A stretch of DNA of 64,000 nt from Lycium barbarum (GCF_019175385.1 NC_083346.1:119601771-119665770), one strand, 5' to 3'; numbered from the stretch's first letter, positions 1 through 12,167 are shown. Numbers and translations are program-made. The notes: generated by a model from the letters alone, not told the origin.

Positions 1-328
1 GGCTGAAAAAATATTAGTCCTTCTTCCTTTATTTAATTACTTTTGGGCTTCTAATTTAACAACTAGCACAATATATACTATATGAAGACAATTAATATGT
101 AAAAAATGACGGTTTAACAAAGTGTTGTTTGGTAATTAATTTAACGATTCCAAACCCGAAAATGAGACGATGAAAACATTTAAAATCTGTGATAAAGTAA
201 TGCTCGTAATGTTGAAAATAAAAGTAGCGAAAATAATAGTAGTAGCAATAAAGTATTTAGCTCGTCAATAATTTAGAAGCTCCAGTAAATAAATTGAAAC
301 AAATGAGGGACAAAATTGGGTGTCAACA
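1..328 (-). mobile_element. Ogre/LARD-like LTR, 5' end (partial)
   Basis: Read on the minus strand, this begins at 328 with TGTTGACACCCAATTTTGTC, the same terminus as the LTRs at 23957, 38982 and 52871, and then runs AT-rich to a stretch matching their 'AAATTTAGAAGCCCAAAA' segment. The rest of the LTR lies beyond the window start. It interrupts the chromovirus LTR that resumes at 329. The other TSD copy is outside the window, so only the inner end is defined. Confidence 0.8.
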
Positions 329-932
329 GTATGCATGTACATGAATTTTGTATCTATAATTCGTTATTTTATCCCTAATCTTCCATTACGGATGTTAGGA
401 ATCCTAGCTTAATCGATGAATCATGAATTCTTCCTCATGTGTTCTCATCGTGTTCATATGAAACTTTATGATTTTATTTTGCAAGTTACAAGCATGTTTT
501 CAAGTCAATTACAAATATATGATTATGAACTATTGTATTACTCATAAATCAAGAACATGTTTACAAGCTATTTCATGAAACCATGTTTACAAGTTATTTC
601 ATGGAATCATGATTACAAGTTAATTCACGAAAATCACGGGCTTCTTAGCCAATTATATTATGTTCATGTTTTTGGGAGTTGCACGAATTACCGAGAAGGC
701 TCAGATAGTCTGAAACTATGTAGCCACCATAGGACAAGGATCGCTCCGCCCAGTTAGGACGATACCTTAATTTTACACTGAATGGATCCATCGGGCACGT
801 TACCACCTTATACCCTGGCAAGGTATAGGGGCTCTGCTGGTCCGGCGAGGTACCAGACTCCACGTATCCACGTGGTGATATCATGTGTCGGTTTATGAAA
901 TTCTCTCCCTACTTATCATGTTTTACTCATGT

Positions 933-983
<51 letters not shown>

Positions 984-1568
984 AAGTTTTCAGTTTCAGT
1001 TCTTATCATGTTATTCCATGTCCCATGTTGTTTCTTTCGGTTGTTTTACATACCAGTACATTCAATGTGCTGACGTCCCCTTTTATTGCCCGGGGGCCTG
1101 CATTTCACGATGCAGATACAGATTTACAGGACGACGCTTCTGATCATTAGGATTTGCACATACCAGCTTATTGGTGAGCCCCATCTCATTCGGGGTTTAG
1201 ACATTGTATTTCTTTATTTAGTTTTGCATCTAAAGGTATGCTGGGGGCCTTGTCCCAGTAAGTATGTTTTCCAGTCAGGCTCATGATAGAGGTTTCATAG
1301 ACTAGACAAGTCAGTTATGTCATGTCAGACATTCGGAGTCATATAACCATTTTGGCTCATTCATGTTATTTCCGCACTCATGTTTAAACAAGTATTTTTA
1401 TTAAGTATTATGACTTACTACGTTTTATAAAGGCTCATCATGCATTCACATTATAATTCCGCTCATGTATGCCTCATGATAGTTCAGCAAGCCATGTGGT
1501 TCGCTCGGTCACATGCAGTCAGGCACCGAGTGCCGTGTTACGTCCAGGCCATGGTTCGGGGCGTGACA
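329..1568 (+). mobile_element. Tekay-type chromovirus LTR fragment
   Basis: This is the reverse complement of the LTRs at 20695-23217 and 33844-36354, ending in GGGGCGTGACA at 1568. Here the LTR points along the plus strand. Its upstream part is cut off at 328/329 by the Ogre-like LTR. It carries an expanded (TA)n tract at about 936-981, where the other copies have shorter AT runs. It holds no coding sequence. Whether it is a solo LTR or the end of a whole element cannot be decided, because the other end is not in the window. Confidence 0.9.
936..981. repeat. (TA)n microsatellite
   Basis: Uninterrupted TA dinucleotides inside the chromovirus LTR. The homologous sites near 21295 and 34435 have much shorter TA runs, so this tract expanded after the copies separated. 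Confidence 0.95.
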
Positions 1569-2792
1569 GCATCAGCAGTTAAATATACCATAGATATAAC
1601 AAGAATGATCCAAAAAAAATGAGAATATAAAATCTGTAATATGTCAAACATGGTTCATGTACATATGTTTTCTATTATCTCTCTCCGCTCTTTGAAACAA
1701 TCAGCGCGTCGCGCAGGTACGAAAACTATATATATATATATATATATATATAGAACTAGTAAAAGCGCGGTCTTGAAATACCTCATTTAAATTTACAAAA
1801 TGATCTTTTCCTAAATCGTAAGTATTAAAAATAACCCACAAATCAGATTCTGCAAAAACTAATATTGTTGAGTAGTGACCCTTGATCCATTTTATCGCTA
1901 TCTCCCTGACGCGCGCAGCGCCCAAACAAATAATTTGTCGTAAAAATTGTCCTGGATAAATATTGTGAAGGTAAGTTTTCCATGTAGAGCATGGTTACCA
2001 GTAACCGTTACTTATATGTCAAGGAATTTCTACTAACATTCAAATTAGAATTTGATGCAGCAGAGTTTTGTTTTACTTCAAATTGGTAGGTATTAGTGAA
2101 ATAAACCGTTTGTTTTAAAAGGAAAACAAATGCTGAGCATAGTAGAAATGTTCTGGCTGTTAATAGCATCATCAAAAACAATATTTTTCAATGAAGATGA
2201 CCTTGGACAGTTTGAAGCACCAAAGAGCCAGACGATATTCAATAAGAATCAACTACAGAAATGAACATCTATTACAGATCTAATCAATAATAAAGCTATA
2301 GTAACAACATTTTTAGCAACTTAAAACTACACATAGCAGGAATCAAGCATATGGCACCAACAAATTTGTCTCAAGGCACTTCATATGTACAAAACTGATA
2401 TGTGTCTAATTCGTAAATACATGAGAATCAACAAAAGTAGCTATTAATGCTTTTATTGTGTCCGAGTCGTACAGTATTGGAGAGATATAACTACATGACT
2501 GATGAAACTCTTACCAAGCTAGCCTTAATCATTCGAACTCTCTTCATTATACTTTAAGTACACAGGAAAGTAAGAAATTTCTTTTACAGCCCAACTGCCC
2601 AGGAATGGAAAAATTCCAGCGGTCACCAGAATTCAAGCAGAGGTATTTACAACTATTGTTAAACTGATTGAACTCCCACAATGATGCACTGTTCTTGAGG
2701 TTTTTCATCACCTTATTGCCAGATATCAAGAAAATAGGGTGGTGGTGTCAGTTCTAGTCTTCTTTGTCGAAAGATTGGCTGGCATTTGATGT
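1569..2792. other. No recognisable gene
   Basis: AT-rich non-coding DNA between the chromovirus LTR and the MULE. It contains a second TA microsatellite (about 1727-1752). Two short GC-rich stretches near 1708 and 1907 are in roughly inverted orientation and may be remnants of a small element. A 74-codon minus-strand ORF (1925-1701) runs through the microsatellite and resembles no family I know. Confidence 0.6.
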
Positions 2793-2801
2793 TTCTATAA
2801 A

Positions 2802-3822
2802 CGGAAAAGGGCCAAAATTGCCCCTGAACTTTGAGAAATGGTTTATTTATACCCTTCGTTATACTATTGGGCCAATTATGTCCTTATCGTTACATTATGG
2901 TCCAAATTTACCCCTAATCTAAACGGTCTGCCACGTGTCCTATTTTCTAGACGTTTTGCCACCACCCCCCACCCCCTCCCAATATTTTTTTATCCGCCTA
3001 AATAAACCCAACCCGTTCTCCTTCAATTTACCCAGATAACTTGTTTCTTATTTCCAGTTTGATATTGAGCAGTTTAGTTATTGCAGTACCTATCTTTCTG
3101 TTTCTCAGGATATCTTTGCAGTGATGCTTTCCTGCTTGAGTGGCCTTCCACTGCTTCTGCATAATTGATTTTGGAGGAATGGGGTAAAGAGAGAGTAAGA
3201 AAGAAATTTACGGAGACTAAATTAGATATTCGTGATTGCTTTGATTTCAACAAGTCATGTTAATCATCATATAAGCGTTACCTACTTCAAGTCTTGCATT
3301 AATTAAAGGCCATTAATCTATTATAATGCATCGATAAAGAAATTAAAGAGCAGCAGATCAACCTTCCTAACATTGGTAAATCCTTTTCTTATGTAAACTA
3401 TCACAATGTTTCCATAGAAAATGGTCTGGTTATGTTGTGGGCTCCATGATTGTGTTAATGCGTCTATATATTCTCTGTGTAGTGAGTAGGAACGTGAGTA
3501 CTGTGGGGATGAGAGCTTAAAGTTTTGTCATCATTAGCTCTAAAGAGGGATGAAGAGGAAACACAAGTTATCTAGGTAAATTGAAGGAGAATGGGTTGGG
3601 TTGGGTTTATTTAGGTGGGGAAAAAAAATTATTTGGTGGGGGTGGAGGGGGGGGGGGGGGGGGGGAGCAAAACGTCTAGCATTAGAACACGTGGCAAACT
3701 GTTTAGATTAGGGGTAAGTTTAGACCATAGTATAACGGTAAGGGCATAATTGGCCAATAGTATAACGAAGGGTATAAATAAATCATTTCTCAAAGTTCAA
3801 GGATAATTTTGATCCTTTTCTG
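2802..3822. mobile_element. Non-autonomous Mutator-like element with long TIRs
   Basis: The left arm (2802-3044) and right arm (3563-3822) are inverted repeats of each other: CGGAAAAGGGCCAAAATTGC at the left end against CAGAAAAGGATCAAAATTAT read inward from the right end. The element is flanked by a 9-bp direct repeat TTCTATAAA (2793-2801 and 3823-3831). Long TIRs with 9-bp TSDs are typical of the Mutator superfamily. No transposase is present, so it would have to be mobilised in trans. The ~520-bp middle is unlike the arms and could be captured host sequence (a Pack-MULE), but I do not recognise it. A 19-base G run (3647-3665) lies in the right arm. Confidence 0.85.
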
Positions 3823-3831
3823 TTCTATAAA

Positions 3832-5643
3832 TCCTTCCTAAAAACATATTTCATTCCAATAATCTAGCTTTAAAACTATATGACAAAATGGACATGGTTA
3901 ATTACAAACAACATGAAGAAGCAATTGTGTATACTGAGCACAAGTAGACATATGCAGCTGTAGAGGCCGCTGAGAAAAATGAATTCCACTGCTACTGACA
4001 TGTCTCATCATTTAATTAGTATAAAAAATTTGGTCTCATAATAGTCACACACAACAATGAGAATCAAGAAGACCAAAGCATATACCCAAAAATATAATAC
4101 ACCTGCAAAAGCAATGCATCAAGACAGTGGAAGAGCAGAAATTTGAGGAAGTTAATTGGCCACATCAACGTTTCCAACTTCTAATTAGAAGTTAGCCCGT
4201 ATGAAATGTAATTCTATCAACTTTGCAGATATTTTCGATTATTACAAATACATTACATGAATCACTACACATTAATTTAATTGTCAGTGAAAGCAGCCAA
4301 AAGATTCTAAAGATAAACCCAAACTAGTTTTCCTGCATACTCAGTAGGGCACAAAAGCAAAAAACTTTTTTCCTAAGAATGTTGTCAAGAAGCAATGGTA
4401 ACTTGGAACGCTTAGCCTTAGAAAAATGTTAATAGGTAGAAGTAGGAAAAGAGCACATGACTTCTTCTTTTTTGTCATTTGTTAGCAAGGATAATTGTGC
4501 CTATATGACTGGCCAAAAATCATGAATAAACTTGAAAAACCGATGAAACATCAGTTGGAATGACAGATGAATATAAATATGAGACATCAGTCAAATTCAT
4601 GGATGAATGTAAGTTAAGTCAATAATGAGCATATTAATGTATTTGCATCAGTAATAAACAATTTAACTATATAGAGAAAATTAACAAAAAGAAAAGGAAA
4701 ATGGATTGTTACATTTTGTTTAACAAAATATTCTTTATTCAGAACCTGAAATAATTAAGTAGAACATTCTACTGAATAAAATAACACAGAGAAGGACAGA
4801 ATGGGACAGATTTTGGGCACTAATTCTCGATGATGAAATCCAGTTGCGATTTTGTCATTATTCCGCTACCCAGGGGCTCCGAGTACACCTTGTTGGGTTT
4901 CCCACACCGTAGGTGTTGAATTTGACAAAATGTACTTTAAAATATGTGTAAATGTTAAATTAATCAATCATCAAAGAAATGTCTATATTAACTATAAGTA
5001 TTATGAATTGACACTAGAGAACTACATTCCTTTGATACCAAATGACAGATCAATTGGAAGAATTCTGAAAGAAAAAAGCATGGGAACTTACAATTTAAGA
5101 AGAAACATAGTAAATTTTCATGAATATTAAGATTGATATTCTCATAAGCGGTAACAGGGAAAAAAAACTTGAACAACATTAATGAACGCAACCACATCAA
5201 ATTGATATCCATGCGAGCAGGAGACACATAGGTAACCAGAATGTACAAAAGATACACCTTCACGTTGCTATCTCCACGCTTCATCAATGTAATCCCTTCA
5301 AACTTATCCTCCGTATATTCTCGCTCTTTAAAAAGAATTTTCATAGTAATATGGAAAGGTATCATAATCGGAGCGATCCTCATCAAAACTTTTCCCGAAT
5401 ACTGCTTTCAGATTTATATGATGGCAGATCGCCTCCGTTTGTCTCATAGTCAGTGCAATCCTGATTGAAACTTTCTTCCCCCTTGAGAATCGTAACCTCA
5501 ACCATTTTTTCGATTCTGAAGAACAGCAAAGAAATCGATCAGTGAAGAACAGAGGAATTTTTAAAATTGAGGTTGAATTTAAATAAATTGGTAACTGAAG
5601 ATGAATACCTTCATTTTGATCGAGTGATGGTGCTTGATCCATG
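3832..5643. other. AT-rich DNA flanking the copia element
   Basis: No recognisable transposon structure. Only the stretch near 5100-5510 (separate entry) looks as if it might once have coded. The rest is AT-rich with stops in all frames and could be intron, UTR or old repeat. Confidence 0.5.
5100..5510 (-). pseudogene. Possible degraded exon, family not recognised
   Basis: Minus-strand reading frames overlap here without one long ORF. A short ORF starts at an ATG near 5505 and stops after about 40 codons. A second frame (about 5386-5230) gives an acidic, lysine-rich stretch including EGITLMKRGDSNVKV that ends beside a GT that could be a splice donor. Codon-like composition changes frame within ~100 bp, as expected of a gene remnant with a small indel. 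I cannot name the family and no neighbour gives context. It could equally be chance. A translated search would settle it. Confidence 0.25.
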
Positions 5644-5865
5644 TGTTAAATATAGTATATCTATTAATGATTAGCATATTCCTAGACAATGCTTCTTGTT
5701 TATCCGCTTAGAATATTGGCTAGTTATTAGCCTTCATGATGACATGTTATCCGCCACTATCTTCTGTCTTCTATCTTTAATTATTAGCCTTGTACATTGT
5801 ATATAGAGGGGGTTGTTCCCTTTGTGAAAGGGAGAGACAGATTTCAATAATCTATTAATCTATTA
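5644..5865 (+). repeat. Copia 5' LTR
   Basis: Begins TGTTAAATATAG and ends immediately before the PBS. A TATA-like TATATAGA lies at 5800-5807, about 65 bp before the LTR end, and is the likely core promoter. The left flank is CCATG. Confidence 0.9.
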
Positions 5866-5878
5866 TGGTATCAGTTGC
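5866..5878 (+). other. Copia primer-binding site (tRNA-iMet type)
   Basis: TGGTATCAGTTGC directly abuts the LTR. Its first nine bases match the classic plant initiator-Met tRNA PBS TGGTATCAG. Confidence 0.85.
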
Positions 5879-5979
5879 TTAGAGATTTTTTTTTCTCTGT
5901 CTTCCGCTCGCCCTAGCTCGACTTTCCTTGCCCACCATCGTCTATCTCTTCTGTCTTCTCCTTTTTTCAGCCATTTTAA

Positions 5980-7164
5980 ATGTCGGACAACAAGTCCTCT
6001 TTTCACCCGGCTCTTGCCGTCTCAAATATCAAAAACCACACTCCCATTATGCTTGAAATGGAAAACGTTCAATACTCTACGTGGGCAGAACTTTTCAAGA
6101 TTCACGCACGATCTCACAAGATTCTTAATCATATCATTCCTCTGAAAGCCAGTCAGAGGACGATTCCTTCTACTGATGCAGAAAAGGAGGTATGGTCAAC
6201 CTTGGATGCCACGGTTCTTTCGTGGATTTATTCTACCATTTCTAACGACCTATTGCACACCATTATCGAGCCCGATTCAACGACTATGGAAGCTTGGGAT
6301 AGATTGCGTGATATATTCCAAGATAATCAACATTCCCGTGTCGTTGCCCTTGAACAAGATTTCACCACTGTCTCTATGGAGCATTTTCCTAATGTCTCTG
6401 CTTATTGTCAACGTCTCAAGTCCCTCGCGGATCAATTGAAGAACGTTGGCGCACCAGTGTCAGACAATCGTCTAGTTTTACAATTGGTAGGTGGTCTTAC
6501 AAAATCGTACCGTGGTGTGGGTACGGTAATCCAGCAAAGCAATCCTCTTCCTCCTTTCTATAAAGCTCGGTCTATGCTTGTTCTTGAAGAGGCCGGGATG
6601 TCTAAGGAAACAGCCACCGAATCAGCTATGGTGGTCACTTCAAATGATGACGGTCCGATTACTTCTGAAAAATCGGGTCGTTTTAAGGGGAAGCAAAGTG
6701 TGCAGCACTCTGGTGGTCGCCGCAACAACGGTGGCCGGAAGAACAACAATTCCGGTGGTGGCGGACGCTACTCCGGCAGCGGCAAAGGTGGTGGCAGGGG
6801 ACAGAACTCCGATGGCCAAGGTGGGAGCTCGTCATTCCCGCAACAGCAGCAGCATCAACCTTATCCTTGGGGTTGGTATGGTCAAGGTTGGCCCATTCCA
6901 CCTTGCCCATTCCCAACTCAAGGTTGGGCCAGACCTCCTGTTCCTCAGCAGCGCCAGCCCAGTATCTTGGGCCCAAGACCTCAGCAAGCCTATGTTCAAC
7001 AACACGCATCACCTAATTTTGGGCAGTCCATGTCGTATGCTCCTACGGATATCGAGACAGCAATGCATACTATGTCTCTTCACCAACCCGATCCGTCATG
7101 GTACATGAACACCGGGGCTACATCTCACATGACCTCCTCTACAGGTACTCTCGTCTTATTTTAA
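5980..7164 (+). pseudogene. Copia gag and start of protease (frame-broken)
   Basis: The 394-codon frame opens at [10 protein letters not shown], about 100 bp after the PBS, and matches the copia-type gag domain (retrotran_gag_2/UBN2). That domain packages element RNA into cytoplasmic virus-like particles. The N-terminal ~190 residues are the gag core (motif [11 protein letters not shown]). They are followed by a Gly/Asn/Arg-rich segment (about residues 235-280) and a Gln/Pro-rich segment. No clear CCHC zinc knuckle is visible, which is unusual for copia gag but common in degenerate copies. Near the end, [14 protein letters not shown] is the aspartic-protease active-site region. The usual catalytic Asp of D-T/S-G appears as Asn here, so the protease would be inactive. 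The frame ends at a stop just after this point because of a small indel, and pol continues in another frame. Confidence 0.9.
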
Positions 7165-7165
7165 T

Positions 7166-7711
7166 TTGGGCAATCATCCTAATAATAAAATTATGGTTGG
7201 TAATGGTCATACTATTCCTATTCTTGGCTATGGTCACACTAAATTATCTTCCCCGAGTCAATCCCTTTCCCTTCAGAATGTTCTTCATGCACCTAAATTG
7301 ATTAAAAATCTCATTTCTGTTAGAAAGTTTACCACTGATAATTCTGTGTCAGTTGAGTTTGATCCTTTTGGGTTTTTTGTGAAGGATTATCGGACGGGGA
7401 TGCCAATAATGAGATGTGATAGTCGAGGCGACCTTTATCCCATTTCTTCTATCAACAATCAACCTTCCTCATCTACTTTTACAGCCATCTCTCCTAAGCT
7501 CTGGCATGATCGTTTGGGTCATCCGGGAACTCCTGTCTTAGATGTGCTTAGAAAAAATAAAAACATTGATTGTTCTAAAATTTCTAGTTCTAGTATTTGT
7601 GGGTCTTGTGTACTTGGAAAACATATTAAGTTACCATTTGTTTCTTCTTCTTCGAGTATGACTATGCCGTTTGATATTTACATAGTGATCTTTGGTCCTC
7701 TCCTGTTTTGA
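7166..7711 (+). pseudogene. Copia protease end and GAG-pre-integrase
   Basis: This frame is shifted from gag and carries the rest of the protease followed by the GAG-pre-integrase zinc-binding region. HDRLGHPG and CGSCVLGKHIKLPF give the H-x-H and C-x2-C ligands that start copia integrase. In an intact element it would be one polyprotein with gag and integrase. The frame is lost again near 7690, just before the catalytic integrase core, by another indel. The downstream segment returns to the gag frame, so two compensating shifts bound this ~550-bp piece. Confidence 0.88.
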
Positions 7712-8751
7712 GTTCTTCCGGACATAGATATTACATTTTATTTTTGGATGATTATTCTAAGTATTTATGGACTTTTCCTTTGGCACGAAAATCTGATGTT
7801 TATGATATTTTCTTAATCTTTAAAGCCCATATTTCCACTCAATTTGAACGTCATATCAAAAATGTACAATGTGATAATGGAAGGGAGTTTGACAATGGTC
7901 CTTTTTGGGATTTTTGTAAGACTCATGGCATGTCTTTTCGCCTTTCTTGTCCACATACTTCCTCTCAAAATGGGAAAGCCGAACGTAAAATTCGGACTAT
8001 AAATAATATCTCTCGTACTCTTCTCGTTCATGCCTCTCTTCCACCCTCCTTTTGGCATCATTCTCTCCAAATGGCAACTTATCTTCTTAATGTCCTTCCA
8101 AGTAAACTATTGGGAAACAAGTCTCCTCTTGAAATTCTTTACAAAAGGGTTCCGTCTTATTCTCATCTTCGGGTTTTTGGTTGTTTGTGTTATCCTTTAT
8201 TTCTATCAACAACTATTAATAAGTTGCAACCTCGATCTACTCCTTGTGTTTTTCTAGGGTATCCAACCAACCATCGTGGCTACAAGTGTTATGATATGTC
8301 CTCACATAAAATTATTATTTGTCGCCATGTCATTTTTGATGAAAATAATTTCCCTTTTGCAAAATTGCATTCCCCGCAATCCCACATTTATGACTTCCTT
8401 GATAATGATTTATCACCTTACGTGATTCATCATATGCAACAAACTGGCCCAACTTCTTCTCCCTCACAACCGGCCCAGTACTTGTCTCCTTCTTCACCCA
8501 ACTTGCCAGCAAGGCCCATTCCCTCTCCTTTGGGCCCAAGTCCTCCTCCTTGCTCTCAAAATTTCCCAGCCCAAACACAAGCCGATATCTCAACTCCAAC
8601 TCCACAAAATGCTCAACTCCATCAGCCAAAGGTAGTGACCCGTAGCCAAAATGGAATTTTCAAACCTAACACAAAATATTCTATGCACACTACGGTTGAG
8701 AGGTCACCTTTGCTTCGAAATCCGATAGCAGCTCTTCGTGACCCGAATTAG
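7708..8751 (+). pseudogene. Copia integrase core
   Basis: 347 codons of the rve (DDE) integrase core, which joins element cDNA to host DNA in the nucleus. The first catalytic Asp is in the lost junction or in the FLDDYSKYLW block, the second is in VQCDNGREF, and the Glu lies in SSQNGKAERKIR. After the core comes the copia C-terminal signature RVFGCLCYPL and a Pro/Ser-rich linker towards RT. The frame closes at TAG (8749-8751) where related elements read through into RT, so this is a nonsense mutation and not a natural end. The next segment is in the same frame. Confidence 0.9.
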
Positions 8752-8754
8752 AAA

Positions 8755-10260
8755 ATGGCCATGGATGATGAATATAATGCTCTTATTAAAAATAAGACGT
8801 GGGAGTTGGTGCCCCGTCCCCCGGATGTTAATGTGATTCGGTCTATGTGGATTTTTACTCATAAGGTCAAATCTAATGGTGTTTTTGAGAGGCATAAAGC
8901 CCGTCTTGTAGGTGATGGTAAAACCCAGCATGTTGTCATTGATTGTGGCGAGAATTTTAGTCCGGTGGTGAAGCCTGCTACAATCCGCACTGTTCTTAGT
9001 CTTTCTCTTTCGAAGGCATGGCCGATCCATCAGCTGGATGTTAAAAATGCCTTCCTACATGGTGAGCTTCAAGAAACAGTTCACATGCACCAACCTCTGG
9101 GTTACAGGGATCGTGTTCATCCTGATTATGTATGTCTCCTGCGTAAGTCATTGTATGGACTAAAGCAGGCGCCCCGGGCTTGGTATAAGCGGTTTGCTGA
9201 TTTTGTTCTATCTATTGGGTTCACAAATAGCAGGTGTGACAACTCTTTGTTCATTTTCAGCAAAGGGTCTGAAATGGCTTACATATTATTATATGTTGAT
9301 GATATTATCCTCACTGCTTCTTCTGATGCTCTCCGATGTTCAATCATGTATCTTCTTAGTTCTGAGTTTGCTATGAAGGATCTTGGTCCTCTAAATTATT
9401 TTTTGGGTATTGCTGTGACTCGACATAAGGGTGGTATGTTTCTCTCACAGCGCCAGTATGCCAAAGCAATAATTGAGCGTGCAGGGATGTCTTCTTGTAA
9501 ACCATCCCTCACTCCGGTTGACACTAAATCAAAGGTCAGTGCTACATCTAGTACTACTTTTGATGATCCTTCCCTTTATCGGAGTCTTGTAGGGGCCCTA
9601 CAATATCTCACTTTTACACGACCGGATATCTCTTATGCCGTACAACAGGTTTGCCTACATATGCATGATCCGAGAGTTGATCATATGTCTGCTCTTAAAC
9701 GTGTCATTCGGTATGTTAAGGGTACTTTGGATCACGGGCTTCATTTATACCCGTCTTCTTTTTCTACTCTTGTCTCGTATACTGATGCAGATTGGGGTGG
9801 GTGCCCTGACACTAGACGGTCTACATCTGGTTATTGTGTATTTTTGGGTGACAATCTGATTTCTTGGTCGTCTAAACGACAACCCACTTTGTCTCGGTCA
9901 AGTGCCGAAGCCGAGTATCGTGGGGTGGCGAATGTTGTCTCCGAATCATGTTGGATTCGAAACCTTCTCTTAGAGTTGCATTGTCCGATTAAAACGGCTA
10001 CTCTTGTTTATTGTGACAATGTAAGTGCTATTTATTTATCCGGAAATCCAGTTCAACATCAACGTATGAAACATATTGAAATGGATATTCATTTTGTCAG
10101 AGAGAAGGTTGCCCGTGGGCAGGTCCGTGTTCTTCATGTACCTTCCCGTTATCAGATTGCAGATATCTTTACAAAAGGTCTCCCGCGGGTTTTATTTGAA
10201 GAATTTCGGGACAGTCTTCACGTTCATAAACCTCCCGCTTCGACTGTGGGGGTGTGTTAA
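8755..10260 (+). pseudogene. Copia reverse transcriptase and RNase H
   Basis: 501 codons in the same frame as the integrase, cut off only by the TAG before it. The RVT_2 reverse transcriptase starts at about residue 15 (WELVPRP) and contains the DVKNAFLHGEL block and the catalytic YVDDIILT motif. RNase H follows, with the YTDADWGG catalytic block, SAEAEYRG, and the conserved HIEMDIHFVREKV and IADIFTKGL ends. The protein makes cDNA from element RNA in particles. All RT and RNase H motifs look intact, so this part alone might still fold if translated. The frame ends a few bases into the 3' LTR. Confidence 0.93.
10242..10254 (+). other. Copia polypurine tract
   Basis: The G-rich stretch GACTGTGGGGGTG ends directly at the 3' LTR start (10255), the position expected for the plus-strand primer. 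Confidence 0.75.
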
Positions 10261-10476
10261 ATATAGTATGTCTATTAATGATTAGCATATTCCTAGACAA
10301 TGCTTCCTGTTTATCCGCCTAGAATATTGGCTAGTTATTAGCCTTCATGATGGCATGTTATCCGCCACTATCTTCTGTCTTCTATCTTTAATTATTAGCC
10401 TTGTACATTGTATATAGAGGGGGTTGTTCCCTTTGTGAAAGGGAGAGACAGATTTCAATAATCTATTAATCTATTA
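10255..10476 (+). repeat. Copia 3' LTR
   Basis: Same 222-bp length as the 5' LTR with about four substitutions. It is followed at 10477 by another PBS and leader instead of host DNA, so it also acts as the 5' LTR of the partial copy that follows. Confidence 0.92.
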
Positions 10477-10752
10477 TGGTATCAGTTGCTTAGAGATTTT
10501 TTTTTCTCTGTCTTCCGCTCGCCCTAGCTCGACTTTCCTTGCCCACCATCGTCTATCTCTTCTGTCTTCTCCTTTTTTCAGCCATTTTAAATGTCGGACA
10601 ACAAGTCCTCTTTTCACCCGGATCTTGCCGTCTCAAATATCAAAAACCACACTCCCATTATGCTTGAAATGGAAAACGTTCAATACTCTACGTGGGCAGA
10701 ACTTTTCAAGATTCACGCACGATCTCACAAGATTCTTAATCATATCATTCCA
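10477..10752 (+). mobile_element. Second, truncated copia internal region
   Basis: PBS, untranslated leader and the first ~55 codons of gag, nearly identical to 5866-6140, ending abruptly at 10752 in unrelated T-rich DNA. The arrangement LTR-internal-LTR-partial internal is what unequal recombination between LTRs of neighbouring copies, followed by a deletion, would leave. Confidence 0.9.
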
Positions 10753-12167
10753 CTTTTCAACTTTTCCTTCTTTTTTTTCTTTTTTTGCACAGAATTTGAG
10801 TATATTAAAAGTTGTTTCTATTCTCTAATTAAATGAGAGAATTAATGCATATAAATGCATATCATCATACATGGTATAGGCTGCTCCCAACTTCTAATTC
10901 CCATCCGTTGCAACTTGCAACGTTGTCAGATTTTTTTGCCTCATTTGTTTTCTTTCTTTATTTTTTTGTTAATGTTTCGGGCCTTATGTACTGTAAGGTG
11001 CCTTTAGGTGAGTAGTTTTTCTTCCATATTTTTTTCATTTGTAAATCGTAAGGTACGTGATATTCTCATTCCTTCCTAATTTTTCAGTAATGTATGTGCT
11101 TGCTTCATTTTAATTATTTTACTTCTTTTTCTTGATTGTGTGGATTGAATTATTTTAATCTTCAAAAAGTTTTACTTGTGAGGGAAAGGGATATGAATTA
11201 CAGTATAATGTTACCGGTGAATCAACCTTCACATTACACCATTCATGACAAGCTTAACGGAGAAAATATTTATGGAGATCGAGATTTATAGTTCATGTGC
11301 AGAATGTTTAACAACGATCAGAAAGGTCTTTCTCTAGCTCTATTTATATAGGTTTTTTTGATCTAACAATTTAAGGTACTCAAGCACCATCAAATTTAAG
11401 ATTTGCTGGGTTTTGTAGTAAGCACTCCCTCTGTTTCCTTTGATATTAAGTGATAGTTCATCATCATCGGACCCTCTCATTCTTCGTTCCCCTATTCCAT
11501 GCCTCCCTCTCCCAAAAGAATGAAATAACTTGAAGTAAAGAAATTATCACACAAATCAACAAACAAAAGGAAAGAAAAAAATGGTTGGGGTAAGAGTTCA
11601 CTATGGTCTTTTATTTGCAACATGATTACAAGTAAATTCTTGCATAATGTAATCGTCATTCCATTGCGGGGTCTTCTTTTCAATGATTTTCCATATGAAA
11701 CTGATAGTCATTTCATGATTTTATATATAAAAAAACTATAATAGTGGAATATGAGGAGAGAGTTTATATTTTATACATATATATCGCGCGAAATAGATAG
11801 TTGGTTTGTAAGTTTAGCGACAAAGCTTGATTTTTTTTTCTTGCTATATTGAAATCGGAGAAAAGAAAGGGATGGAGATATACAAAAGAAAAGAAAGGGG
11901 AAAAAAGGAGAAAAATTATAAATGGATTTATGGAAAAAAAAATATGATTATTTCTATTTAACTTGAAATGTGTCTCACAAATTTTCCTATAAAAAAGGTT
12001 TACATAGACCGTTAAAAGAATTATGAAAAGACGGTACTCATTATGAGATGTTTGATTAGTAAAACATTATTTTCTTTTTATAAAAAATAATAAGTAAAGA
12101 CTGATCTTCTTCTCATATAACTAATGATATTAATACTTAAAATCATATTATTCGTTTTCTTTTATGA
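10753..12167. other. AT-rich DNA, probably Helitron interior
   Basis: No recognisable gene. The segment ends in the Helitron 3' terminus at 12168-12196, so its right part is probably the body of that Helitron. Its 5' end was not found and may have been removed with the copia rearrangement. A short exon-like stretch near 11195-11325, preceded by CAG and ending before a GT, could be captured sequence, but I cannot identify it. Confidence 0.45.

Larger units (their letters stand above)
5644..10476 (+). mobile_element. Ty1/copia retrotransposon, degenerate (Ale/Retrofit-like)
   Basis: Two 222-bp LTRs (5644-5865 and 10255-10476) enclose gag, protease, integrase, RT and RNase H in copia order. A tRNA-iMet-type PBS follows the left LTR and a G-rich PPT precedes the right one. 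By eye I count four substitutions between the LTRs, so the insertion is fairly young. The frame is nevertheless broken twice (near 7160 and 7700) and by a stop at 8749-8751, so this copy cannot be autonomous. The short LTRs and compact gag suggest the Ale/Retrofit lineage (inference). No simple TSD is seen, because the right LTR runs into a second partial copy of the internal region instead of host DNA. Confidence 0.95.

Noticed and set aside
11425..11460. Stowaway-like CTCCCTCTGTTTCC
   Set aside because: No partner terminus or TA duplication located.
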